From assembly GCA_052380005.1 (NCBI GenBank), contig JBQTCJ010000011.1: 64,000 nt of DNA. One strand, written 5' to 3'. The notes beneath the pieces were generated by a model, which saw nothing but the letters and a program-made list of their open reading frames with translations, was not told the origin of the DNA and did not search any database. Positions 46,838 to 53,999 of the stretch are shown here, one piece after another (the first letter of the stretch is position 1; each line of letters begins with the position of its first letter). The DNA is from Salinarimonas sp052380005 (lineage in GTDB: Bacteria; Pseudomonadota; Alphaproteobacteria; Rhizobiales; Beijerinckiaceae). The translations under genes were made by a program, and so were the position numbers.

Positions 46838-48358
46838 TCACGCGAGGAGCGCGAACAGGCCCGCGAGCGCCACGAGGCCCGCGCCGACGGCCGTGATGAC
46901 GAGCGCGCGCCGCCGATCCCGGCGCGAGCGCCCGCCCGAGCCGTAGTCGAAGCGCTCGTAGACGACGTTGCGAGACGGCATGCCGATGTCGAGCAGCGTG
47001 TCGGAGACGCCCGTCACCATCGGGCCGGGCCCGCACAGGAAGGCGACGGTGCGCGCGAGGTCGAGCCCGCGCAGGAGCCCCGCGAGCCGCTCCCGGTCGA
47101 GCCGGCCGACGGCACCGTCCCAGGCTTCCGCGTCGGTCTCGCTGACGAGCACGATCTCGAGGTCGAGGATCGAGGCGGCGGCGCGGATCTCGTCGAGGCA
47201 GGCGAAGTTCTCCGGCCGCCCGGCGGCGTAGGCGACGCGGATGGGGCGCGGGTCGCGCCGGGCGGCGAGATCGCGCAGGAGCCCCATGATCGGCCCGATG
47301 CCGGCGCCGCCGGCGATCAGGACCACGGCGTCGCACGGGTGCGCGTCGAGCGTGAAGACACCGTAGGGCCCGTCGATGCCGATCGGCGTGCCGGGCGCGA
47401 GCGCGCCGACGCGGCTCGTGAAGTCGCCGGCCTCCTTGACGATGAGGCTCAGCCCGGGGCGCAGCGGGCTGTCGGCGATGGAGAAGGGATGGTCGAGGAG
47501 CGGGAAGCGGCGCGCACCCTCCGTCATCCAGACGAACTGGCCGGCGCGGTAGGTGAAGGGCGGGTTGCCGGCGGCGGGCTGGATGTCGAGCTCCCACATC
47601 CGGTCGGCCTTGCGCGTCACCGAGGCGAGCCGCCAGGGCCGGCGGTGGAGCGCCGCCCAGCGCCAGCCGTAGAGCACGGCGATCACCGCGACCGCGCCGA
47701 GCGCCACCGCCCCCCAGAACAGGTTGACCGGTCCCGCCGCGCTGAACCGGCCGACCGTGATCGCGTGGTGCAGCCCGCCGCCGACGGCGAGCAGGGCGAG
47801 CACGAGGTGGCTGCCGCGCCAGCTCTCGTAGCGCCAGGGAAGCCGCTCGCGCAGCGCCCCGCCGACGACGAGGAGCGCCAGCGCCGCGAGCGCCACGACG
47901 CCGCTGCGATAGTGCGGCGCCGTCAGGTAGGCGACGAGCCGCTCGCGCCCGAGCGCGGGATCGGCGAGCCAGGTCGGCAGCACGTAGAGGAGCGGGTGCG
48001 CGAGCAGTGCGACCAGGATCCACCAGGCGATCACCTTGTGGAAGGCCATGATCCGGTCGATGCCGAGCCGCCCGGACGCGGCATCGAAGCGCCCCGACGT
48101 GACGAGCTGCACCGTCATCGCAGCGAGCGCCACGAGGCCGAGCCCGCTCGCGACCTTCTCCCATGCCGCGAGCGGGGCCGCCTCGCCGAGCGTCGCGAGG
48201 GCCAGCACCAGCGTGGTGCCGCAGAAGACGAGGTAGAGCGCCGCCAGGGCGGGGCCGGGCAGGCGCGGGAGGCGGGCGGGTCGGAGGGTCGATCCGCCCG
48301 CGGGCGCCCCCCCGGTGTCGGGGTCGCGCGGTCTCGTGGCGGCGTCCTGCGTGTCCAT
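46838..48358 (-). CDS. flavocytochrome ferric-reductase-like membrane oxidoreductase
   Basis: A 506-residue inner-membrane protein. About six helices (40-235) carry candidate haem b ligands His107, His121, His184 and His197/198, as in ferric reductase-like domains. A ferredoxin-reductase module follows: flavin motif HPFSI (290-294), NAD(P) motif IAGGAGIGP (348-356) and C-terminal FLCGPGPM. An extra helix ends the protein (about 487-505). It should pass electrons from NAD(P)H through FAD to haem and on to an extracytoplasmic acceptor. ATG at 48358 is used, giving a ~39-residue polar N-terminus. Divergent from the pentahaem cytochrome, a possible acceptor. Confidence 0.88.
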   Translation of the reverse strand: MDTQDAATRPRDPDTGGAPAGGSTLRPARLPRLPGPALAALYLVFCGTTLVLALATLGEAAPLAAWEKVASGLGLVALAAMTVQLVTSGRFDAASGRLGIDRIMAFHKVIAWWILVALLAHPLLYVLPTWLADPALGRERLVAYLTAPHYRSGVVALAALALLVVGGALRERLPWRYESWRGSHLVLALLAVGGGLHHAITVGRFSAAGPVNLFWGAVALGAVAVIAVLYGWRWAALHRRPWRLASVTRKADRMWELDIQPAAGNPPFTYRAGQFVWMTEGARRFPLLDHPFSIADSPLRPGLSLIVKEAGDFTSRVGALAPGTPIGIDGPYGVFTLDAHPCDAVVLIAGGAGIGPIMGLLRDLAARRDPRPIRVAYAAGRPENFACLDEIRAAASILDLEIVLVSETDAEAWDGAVGRLDRERLAGLLRGLDLARTVAFLCGPGPMVTGVSDTLLDIGMPSRNVVYERFDYGSGGRSRRDRRRALVITAVGAGLVALAGLFALLA

Positions 48359-48378
48359 CGCGCTCTCGGCTCGTGCAC

Positions 48379-48428
48379 GCCGGCTTCTCGAAAGCCGGCG
48401 AGTGTAAGCCGGCTCTCGAAAACCGGCT
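48379..48428 (-). promoter_or_regulatory. two tandem stem-loops in the leader of the flavocytochrome gene
   Basis: Two near-identical ~21-base units repeat with a period of about 29 bases. The first has perfect 8-bp arms GCCGGCTT and AAGCCGGC (48379-48399). The second has AGCCGG and CCGGCT arms (48407-48428). On the minus strand both loops expose a TTTCGAGA sequence. They lie between the MerR-like operator and the start codon, so they could structure the 5' leader. Not a terminator: no T-tract. Confidence 0.5.
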
Positions 48429-48443
48429 CCGGGGAAGGCGCCG

Positions 48444-48474
48444 TCAGTCCACCCTGGAGCCTTGCCAAGGTCAA
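48444..48474 (-). promoter_or_regulatory. MerR-type operator/promoter candidate
   Basis: On the minus strand ACCTTGG-N7-CCAGGGT (48451-48471) is a 21-base dyad matching 6 of 7 arm positions. It overlaps a -35-like TTGACC (48469-48474). This is the geometry of CueR/HmrR-type operators (ACCTTCC-N7-GGAAGGT in E. coli copA). The hexamer 19 bases on, GACTGA, is a poor -10, so the call is tentative. It faces the flavocytochrome gene. Confidence 0.4.
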
Positions 48475-48536
48475 GGCGTTGCCGCACCCTGTCTCAGGTT
48501 CGGCTCGACTTTCTGCGCGACGACGGGAGATGTGCC

Positions 48537-49649
48537 ATGGGGACCGCCTGGGTGTGGAACGGACGTCTCGCCATGCTCGCCCTCCTGGCGCTCATCGTCG
48601 CGCCTTGGCAGGCGCAGGCGCAGGGCGGCGCGGGGTCGAGCGAGCTCGACCGTCTCGCCGCCATCGTCGAACGCTGGCTCGCCTCGCCGCACGGGGACTA
48701 CCACTCGGGCTCGTTCACGCACTGGAACGCAGAGGGCGAGGTGCCGGTCGCCTGCGCCGCCTGCCACTCCCAGCCGGGCTTCGTCGACTTCATCGGCGCC
48801 GACGGCAGCGCGGCGGGCGCGGTCGACGCGCCGGCCGCGATCAACGCGCCGATCGGCTGCGCCTCCTGCCACACGCAGGCGGCGCACGCGCTCGACGCGG
48901 TGACCTTTCCTTCCGGCGTCGTGATCGACGCGCTCGATGCCTCGGCGACCTGCACGGTCTGCCACCAGGGCCGCCAGTCCGGCGACGCCGTGACCGCCGC
49001 GACCGCGGGGCTCGAGCCGGACACGGTCTCCGCGGATCTCTCCTTCCTCAACATCCACTACGGCGTCGCGGCGGCTACGATGCACGGCTCGGACGTGCGC
49101 GGCGGGTTCCAGTATCCGGGCTTCTCCTACGCGCAGACGTTCGAGCACGTGCCGAGCGCCGCGACCTGCGTCGCCTGCCACCAGCCGCATACGACCCAGG
49201 TCGCGACCGAGTCGTGCTTCGCCTGCCACCAGGGCGTGGACGACATCCGGGCGATCCGCATGCGCCATGCGGATTTCGACGGCAACGGCGATCGCTCGGG
49301 CGGCATCCGCTCGGAGATCCAGGGCCTCCACGCCATGCTCTACGACGCGATCCGCACCTACGCGGCCGACGTCGCCGGCGCGCCGATCGTCTACGCCGAC
49401 GGCTTCCCCTATTTCTTCGCCGATGCGGACGGGGACGGGACGATCGCGCCGGAGGACGCGATCCCGCCCAACCGATACGCGAGCTGGACGCCGCGCCTGC
49501 TGGCGGCGGCCTACAATTATCAGGCGGTGAAGAAGGACCCCGGCGGCTGGGTGCACAATCCCGCCTACCAGATCCAGCTCCTGCACGACAGCCTGCTCAG
49601 CCTGTCCGACAGCGTACCGGTGGACACCGCGGGCCTGCGGCGGCCGTGA
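48537..49649 (+). CDS. exported pentahaem cytochrome c with calcium-loop motifs
   Basis: A 370-residue periplasmic or surface protein. A signal peptide (about 1-29) precedes five CxxCH haem-attachment motifs: C73-H77, C108-H112, C139-H143, C211-H215 and C227-H231. More histidines nearby could be distal ligands. Beyond the haem region are two EF-hand-like loops, DFDGNGDRSGG from 247 and DADGDGTIAPED from 296. The C-terminus has no anchor. Electron transfer is certain in kind; partner and acceptor are unknown. GGGAGA lies 7 bases before the ATG at 48537. Divergent from the flavocytochrome reductase, and dependent on Ccm maturation. Confidence 0.9.
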   Translation: MGTAWVWNGRLAMLALLALIVAPWQAQAQGGAGSSELDRLAAIVERWLASPHGDYHSGSFTHWNAEGEVPVACAACHSQPGFVDFIGADGSAAGAVDAPAAINAPIGCASCHTQAAHALDAVTFPSGVVIDALDASATCTVCHQGRQSGDAVTAATAGLEPDTVSADLSFLNIHYGVAAATMHGSDVRGGFQYPGFSYAQTFEHVPSAATCVACHQPHTTQVATESCFACHQGVDDIRAIRMRHADFDGNGDRSGGIRSEIQGLHAMLYDAIRTYAADVAGAPIVYADGFPYFFADADGDGTIAPEDAIPPNRYASWTPRLLAAAYNYQAVKKDPGGWVHNPAYQIQLLHDSLLSLSDSVPVDTAGLRRP

Positions 49650-49656
49650 CGCGCCC

Positions 49657-50874
49657 TCAGCCGCTCCGGCGCGCCAGCAGCGTCGCGTAGACGTCGAGCG
49701 TGTCCGCGACCATGCGGTCCAGCGAGAAGTGCCGCTCGACGTGGAGCCGCGCGCGCAGCGCCATCGCCTCCCGGGCGCTGGCGCCGAGCGTGAGCGCCTC
49801 GGCGATCGCGTCGGCGAGCGCCTCGGCGTCTCCTGCGGCGACGCGCCAGCCGGTGCGCTGGGCGGGCTCCACCTGGGGCGGGGCGAGCACGGTCTCGGGC
49901 ACGGCGCCGAGATCCGACACCACGACGGGCGTGCCCATCGCCTGCGCCTCCACGGCCGAGCGGCCGAAGGCCTCCGGCTCCGTCGAGGGCACCGTCACCA
50001 CGGACGCGCCGAGGAAGGCGGCGGGCATGTCCGTGCAATGACCCACCCGCCGCACGAAGTCGGCGACGCCACGCGCGGCGACGAGCCCGTCGAGCTCGCG
50101 CACGTAGCCCTCGCGTCCCTGCGGATCGCCGGCGAGCACGAAGACGACGTCGGTGAGACCCCAGCTCTTGAGGCGGGCGGCCGCCTCGATCAGCACGGCC
50201 TGGCCCTTCCAGCCGGTGAGGCGGGCGGCGAGCAGCACGACCCGCTGGTGCGGCGCGACGCCCCATTCCGCCCGCAGCGCCTCGATCCGCTCCGGCGCGA
50301 CGGCGGAGGGGGCGTAGGCGGATAGATCCGTACCGCGGTGGATCACCCGCAGCCGCGGCTCGGCCTCCGGGTAGAGGCCCGCGATCAGCCCGGCCGTGTA
50401 GTGCGAGTTGGCGATGACGATGTCGCCGCGCGCCATGATGCGGTTGTAGCGATGCTTCAGGCCGGTGCGGCTCTGGTAGGAGCCGTGGTAGGTCGTCACG
50501 AAGGGCAAAGACAGCGCCCGCGCGGCGCCGAGGGCCGACCAGGCCGGCGCCCGCGAGCGGGCGTGGATCAGCACGACACCCTCGTCGAGAGACAGCCGCG
50601 CCAGCCGGCGCACGTTGCGCAGCATCGAGAGCGGGTTCTTCGTCGCCGCCGGGAACGGCACCCAGATGCCGCCCTTGGCCTGGAGCTCGCCGACGAGTCG
50701 CCCACCCTCGGTCGCGACGAGGGCGCGCGCGCCCACCGCGGCGAGACCGGCCGCGACGTCGACGGCCGTGCGCTCGGCGCCGCCGGCCTCGAGCTCCGGG
50801 ATGATCTGCAGGATCGTGCGCCCGGCGAGCGGATGGGCGGCGGGATCGTAGACGACGTCGCGCGCGGCGCTCAT
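49657..50874 (-). CDS. GT4-family glycosyltransferase
   Basis: A 405-residue GT-B fold enzyme. The N-terminal Rossmann half begins ILQIIPELEAGGAERTAVDVA, and the C-terminal donor-binding half has LLAARLTGWKGQAVLIEAA and the retaining E-x7-E region EPEAFGRSAVEAQAMGTPVV. THYHGSYQSRTGLKHRYN-type acceptor residues are seen mid-protein. It probably adds a sugar to a cell-surface glycolipid or polysaccharide. ATG at 50874 trims a 19-residue Arg-rich extension. It stands alone, convergent with the pentahaem gene (7-base gap). Confidence 0.9.
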   Translation of the reverse strand: MSAARDVVYDPAAHPLAGRTILQIIPELEAGGAERTAVDVAAGLAAVGARALVATEGGRLVGELQAKGGIWVPFPAATKNPLSMLRNVRRLARLSLDEGVVLIHARSRAPAWSALGAARALSLPFVTTYHGSYQSRTGLKHRYNRIMARGDIVIANSHYTAGLIAGLYPEAEPRLRVIHRGTDLSAYAPSAVAPERIEALRAEWGVAPHQRVVLLAARLTGWKGQAVLIEAAARLKSWGLTDVVFVLAGDPQGREGYVRELDGLVAARGVADFVRRVGHCTDMPAAFLGASVVTVPSTEPEAFGRSAVEAQAMGTPVVVSDLGAVPETVLAPPQVEPAQRTGWRVAAGDAEALADAIAEALTLGASAREAMALRARLHVERHFSLDRMVADTLDVYATLLARRSG

Positions 50875-51046
50875 GCGGCGCCTCGCGCGCCGGGCGCCCC
50901 GCGTGCTATGGCACGGGTCGGAGGCTGGCACGGCCGTGGCGAACGCGGTGACATGGGGCGGGCCTCGAGCATGGCGCGGTGCGGCTGCGGCCCGCGCGCG
51001 GATCTACGCAGTAACGCCTGAAACAGCGTTGAGGTTTGGTAAAACC

Positions 51047-51817
51047 ATGGCGGAAATGATCGACATCGGCACCGGCTCGGCGGCGCGGCGCATCGCGGTG
51101 GAGGCGCGTGCCGCGACGAGCCGGCCGGATTCGCCCCCCGTCGTCTGGCTCGGCGGCTTCCGCAGCGACATGCGCGGCGGCAAGGCCGAGCGGCTCGATG
51201 CCTTCTGCGAACGCACCGGCGGCGCCTGTGTGCGCTTCGACTACACGGGGCATGGCGAATCGGGCGGGCGCTTCGTGGACGGCACGATCTCGCTGTGGCT
51301 CGAGGACGCGCTCGGCGTCATCGACCGCTTCGTCGACCGGCCGCCGGTCCTGGTGGGCTCCTCCATGGGCGGCTGGATCGCCCTCCTCGTCGCGCGCGCC
51401 CTCGCGGGCACCCCGAGGGCACCGGCGGGCATGGTGCTGATCGCGCCGGCGGCGGACTTCACCGAGCGCCTGATGTGGGCGCATTTCCCGGAAGGGGTGC
51501 GCGACACGATCCTGCGCGAGGGCGTGTTCCACGCCCCCTCCGACTACGGCGAGCCGACGCCGATCACCCGGGCGCTGATCGAGGACGGCCGCCGGCACCT
51601 GCTGATGGACGGCCCCATCGCCACCGGCTGCCCCGTCCACATCCTCCAGGGCATGAAGGACCCCGACGTCCCCTGGCGCCACGCGGTGGAGACCATGGAG
51701 GCGATGGCCTCCGATTCGGTGACGATGACGCTGATCAAGGACGGCGACCACCGCCTCTCGCGGGAGGAGGACCTGGATCGGCTGGAGGCGGCGGTGGCGC
51801 GGATGGTCGAGGGATGA
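51047..51817 (+). CDS. alpha/beta hydrolase
   Basis: A 256-residue hydrolase. Nucleophile Ser106 lies in LVGSSMGGW, the acid is probably the Asp of MKDPDVPW near 205-211, and the base is the His of DGDHRLSREED near 238. WLGGFRSDMRGGK and FDYTGHGESGG are typical of carboxylesterase or thioesterase members related to ABHD10. The substrate is unknown. I use ATG at 51047; the longer frame from 50873 has no signal and overlaps the divergent glycosyltransferase start. A twin-hairpin repeat follows the gene. Confidence 0.85.
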   Translation: MAEMIDIGTGSAARRIAVEARAATSRPDSPPVVWLGGFRSDMRGGKAERLDAFCERTGGACVRFDYTGHGESGGRFVDGTISLWLEDALGVIDRFVDRPPVLVGSSMGGWIALLVARALAGTPRAPAGMVLIAPAADFTERLMWAHFPEGVRDTILREGVFHAPSDYGEPTPITRALIEDGRRHLLMDGPIATGCPVHILQGMKDPDVPWRHAVETMEAMASDSVTMTLIKDGDHRLSREEDLDRLEAAVARMVEG

Positions 51818-51853
51818 AATCGGGGCTCCCCGTCGACGCCACGCTCCACCGCC

Positions 51854-51980
51854 TCCTCCCCGCAGGGGAGGACGGAGGCTGCAGGCCGGAGGGTAGGGAG
51901 GGCGGCGGGCCGGCTCGCAGGACTTTCGAACGGCCCCACCGCCCGCGCGTTCCGCGCGGACTCCTCCCCTCCGGGGAGGA
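51854..51980 (-). repeat. twin-hairpin dispersed repeat, copy B (inverted)
   Basis: A second copy of the element at 34638-34759, in the opposite orientation. Terminal hairpins TCCTCCCC/GGGGAGGA have loops GCA (51854-51872) and TCC (51962-51980). Interior blocks such as CGGTGGGGCCGTTCGA and CTCCGGCCT match copy A after reverse complementation, with a few short indels. It lies between two convergent stops (51817 and 51997), where it could act as a bidirectional terminator. Confidence 0.8.
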
Positions 51981-51996
51981 AGCGGGAGCGCGCCCT

Positions 51997-52485
51997 TCAC
52001 AACCTTCTATACATGACCAGCGCGTCCACCTCCCCCATCGTCGGATGGGCGAAGGCGGCCGGCAGGCGGCCGACGGTGTCGAAGCCGAGGCTCTCCCAAA
52101 GCCGCACCGCCCGTTCGTTGGTGGAGACGACGAAGTTGAACTGCATCGCGCGGAAGCCGCGGCGGCGGGCCTCCTCCAGCGAATGCGCCGCCATCGCCCG
52201 CGCGACGCCCCGCCCGGCCGCCTCCGCCGCGGTGACGTAGCCGCAATTGGCCACGTGCGCCCCTCCCCCGCGCTGGTTGGCGCGCAGGTAGTAGGTCCCC
52301 AGCACCGCCCCCGCCTCGTCCTGCGCGACGAAGGTCGCGTGCGCCGGCGCGAGCCAGTAGGAGAGCGCGTCCGCGCGGCCCATGTCGCGGTCGAGCGTGT
52401 AGGTGTCTCCGGCGCGGATCATCGGCGCGAGGATGCGCCAGAGCGCGTCGGCGTCGGCCTCGGGATGGGCGGGGCGGATGCGCAT
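51997..52485 (-). CDS. GNAT-family N-acetyltransferase
   Basis: A 162-residue acetyl-CoA-dependent acetyltransferase. The acetyl-CoA pyrophosphate loop is visible as YVTAAEAAGRGVARAMAAHSLEEARRRGFRAMQFNFV. The C-terminal NERAVRLWESLGFDTVGRLPAAFAHP is typical of GNATs acting on small molecules or protein N-termini. ATG at 52485 starts MRIRPAHPEADADALW, the usual GNAT opening. It lies 17 bases after moaE and may be the last gene of pgsA-moaD-moaE. The substrate is unknown. Confidence 0.88.
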   Translation of the reverse strand: MRIRPAHPEADADALWRILAPMIRAGDTYTLDRDMGRADALSYWLAPAHATFVAQDEAGAVLGTYYLRANQRGGGAHVANCGYVTAAEAAGRGVARAMAAHSLEEARRRGFRAMQFNFVVSTNERAVRLWESLGFDTVGRLPAAFAHPTMGEVDALVMYRRL

Positions 52486-52502
52486 GGACGTCCCCGATCG
52501 GC

Positions 52503-52985
52503 TCAACGCACCCACCGGTCCGCCGCCCGCTCGTCCTCGGCCTTGGAGGCGACCCAGCCGCCGGCTTCCGCCTCGCCGGCGGGGTGCTCGCGCTTCCAGA
52601 ACGGAGCCTTGGTCTTCAGCCAGTCCATCATGAAGTCGGCGGCCTCGAAGGCGGCGCGGCGGTGGGGGGAGGCGGCGACCACGAGGACGATCTCCTCGCC
52701 GGGGCGGATGACGCCGTAGCGGTGAATGGCGACGAGGCCCTGGAGCGGGAAGCGCCGCGCCGCCTCGCCCGCGACCCGGGCGATCTCGGCCTGGGCCATG
52801 CCCGGATAGTGCTCGAGCTCGAGAGCCGCGAGGCGCCCGTTCTCGTCGCGGCACAGCCCGGTGAAGGTCACGACCGCACCCACGTCGGTGCGCCCGCGCA
52901 CCAGCGCCGCGGCCTCCGCCGCGGCCTCGAATGGCTCGGCCTGGATGCGGACGATCGGCACGATCGCGGGGCTCGCCTCGTCCAC
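52503..52985 (-). CDS. moaE: molybdopterin synthase catalytic subunit
   Basis: A 160-residue MoaE. It transfers sulphur from the MoaD thiocarboxylate to precursor Z, forming molybdopterin. Seen: GAVVTFTGLCRDENGRLAALELEHYPGMA, HRYGVIRPGEEIVLVVAASPHRRAAFEA, and the catalytic lysine region DWLKTKAPFWKRE (Lys124, Lys126 and Lys131). It follows moaD after 4 bases, as expected for a coexpressed complex. Confidence 0.96.
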   Translation of the reverse strand: MDEASPAIVPIVRIQAEPFEAAAEAAALVRGRTDVGAVVTFTGLCRDENGRLAALELEHYPGMAQAEIARVAGEAARRFPLQGLVAIHRYGVIRPGEEIVLVVAASPHRRAAFEAADFMMDWLKTKAPFWKREHPAGEAEAGGWVASKAEDERAADRWVR

Positions 52986-52989
52986 GGCC

Positions 52990-53247
52990 TCAGCCTCCCG
53001 TCATCGGCGGGAAGAAGGCGATCTCGCCCGCCCCGGTGATCACCGCGTCGCGGTGGACGTGGAGCTGGTCCATGGCGGCGCGGATCACGGTCTCGTTCTC
53101 GAAGGCGTAGGCGTATTCCTCGCCGCGGCCCTTGAGCCAGCCGACGAGGTCGGCGATCGTGGTCACGTCCGCGGGCGGCTCGACGACCTCCTCGGTCTTG
53201 CCGATACGCTCGCGCACCCAAGCGAAATAGAGGATCTTCACTGCCAT
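52990..53247 (-). CDS. moaD: molybdopterin synthase sulphur-carrier subunit
   Basis: An 85-residue ubiquitin-like protein ending in Gly-Gly (FFPPMTGG), which is adenylated and thiocarboxylated before sulphur transfer. MAVKILYFAWVRERIGKTEE is the standard start. It lies between pgsA (30-base gap) and moaE (4-base gap) on one strand. Confidence 0.95.
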   Translation of the reverse strand: MAVKILYFAWVRERIGKTEEVVEPPADVTTIADLVGWLKGRGEEYAYAFENETVIRAAMDQLHVHRDAVITGAGEIAFFPPMTGG

Positions 53248-53277
53248 CGCCCCGCTCCCGAGCTCACCGTCCCGCTC

Positions 53278-53853
53278 TCAGTCCTCGACCAGATGGCGCA
53301 GTCCCGCGCGCATGTAGTCCCATCCCGTCCACAGCGTCAGCAGCGCCGCCGCCCACAGGAGCACGAGGCCCGTCACCGTCGTCGGCGGGAACACCACGTC
53401 CCCCGCGGGTCCCGCGACGAGGAAGCCGAGCGCCACGAGCTGGAGGGTGGTCTTGTACTTCGCCACCCGCGACACCGGCACCGAGACCTTGAGGTCGGCG
53501 AGGAACTCGCGCAGGCCCGACACGAGGATCTCGCGCAGGAGGATGACGATCGCCGCCCAGATGTTCCAGCCCGCGATCGTCCCGTGCGCGACGAGCATCA
53601 TCAGCACGGCCGCCACGAGCAGCTTGTCGGCGATCGGGTCGAGCATGCGCCCGAGCGCCGACTGCTGATTCCAGGCGCGGGCGAGATACCCGTCGAAATA
53701 GTCCGTGATCGCGGCGGCGACGAAGATTCCGAGCGCCCACCAGCGCGCCCACGTGTCGTTGGGCCAGAACAGCAGCACGACCACGGCCGGCACGGCGAGG
53801 CAGCGCCCGTAGGTGAGGATGTTCGGGAGAGAGAGCGCTGTCGATCGTTTCAT
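53278..53853 (-). CDS. pgsA: CDP-diacylglycerol-glycerol-3-phosphate 3-phosphatidyltransferase
   Basis: A 191-residue membrane enzyme. It makes phosphatidylglycerol-phosphate, the first committed step to PG and cardiolipin. The CDP-alcohol phosphotransferase motif D-x2-DG-x2-AR-x8-G-x3-D-x3-D is intact in DYFDGYLARAWNQQSALGRM followed by LDPIADK. About four helices are visible. It begins the minus-strand run pgsA-moaD-moaE-GNAT, an order common in alphaproteobacteria, often with uvrC upstream; here the divergent glnE takes that place. Confidence 0.96.
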   Translation of the reverse strand: MKRSTALSLPNILTYGRCLAVPAVVVLLFWPNDTWARWWALGIFVAAAITDYFDGYLARAWNQQSALGRMLDPIADKLLVAAVLMMLVAHGTIAGWNIWAAIVILLREILVSGLREFLADLKVSVPVSRVAKYKTTLQLVALGFLVAGPAGDVVFPPTTVTGLVLLWAAALLTLWTGWDYMRAGLRHLVED

Positions 53854-53999
53854 GCCGGATCCGGTCGCCTGCGGGCAGAGAGCACGCCGCGCGGGGGAAC
53901 GTCAATCCACCGTCGGGAGGGGGAGATCGGTCGCGAACGAGCATGACACCCGGCCCCGACGGGCTATTGTCGGCGCCCCGAAGGACGAACGCCATCGCC

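Noticed and set aside
53894..53925. GGAAC before glnE as an EcfG promoter
   Set aside because: No CGTT occurs at the required 16-17 base spacing.
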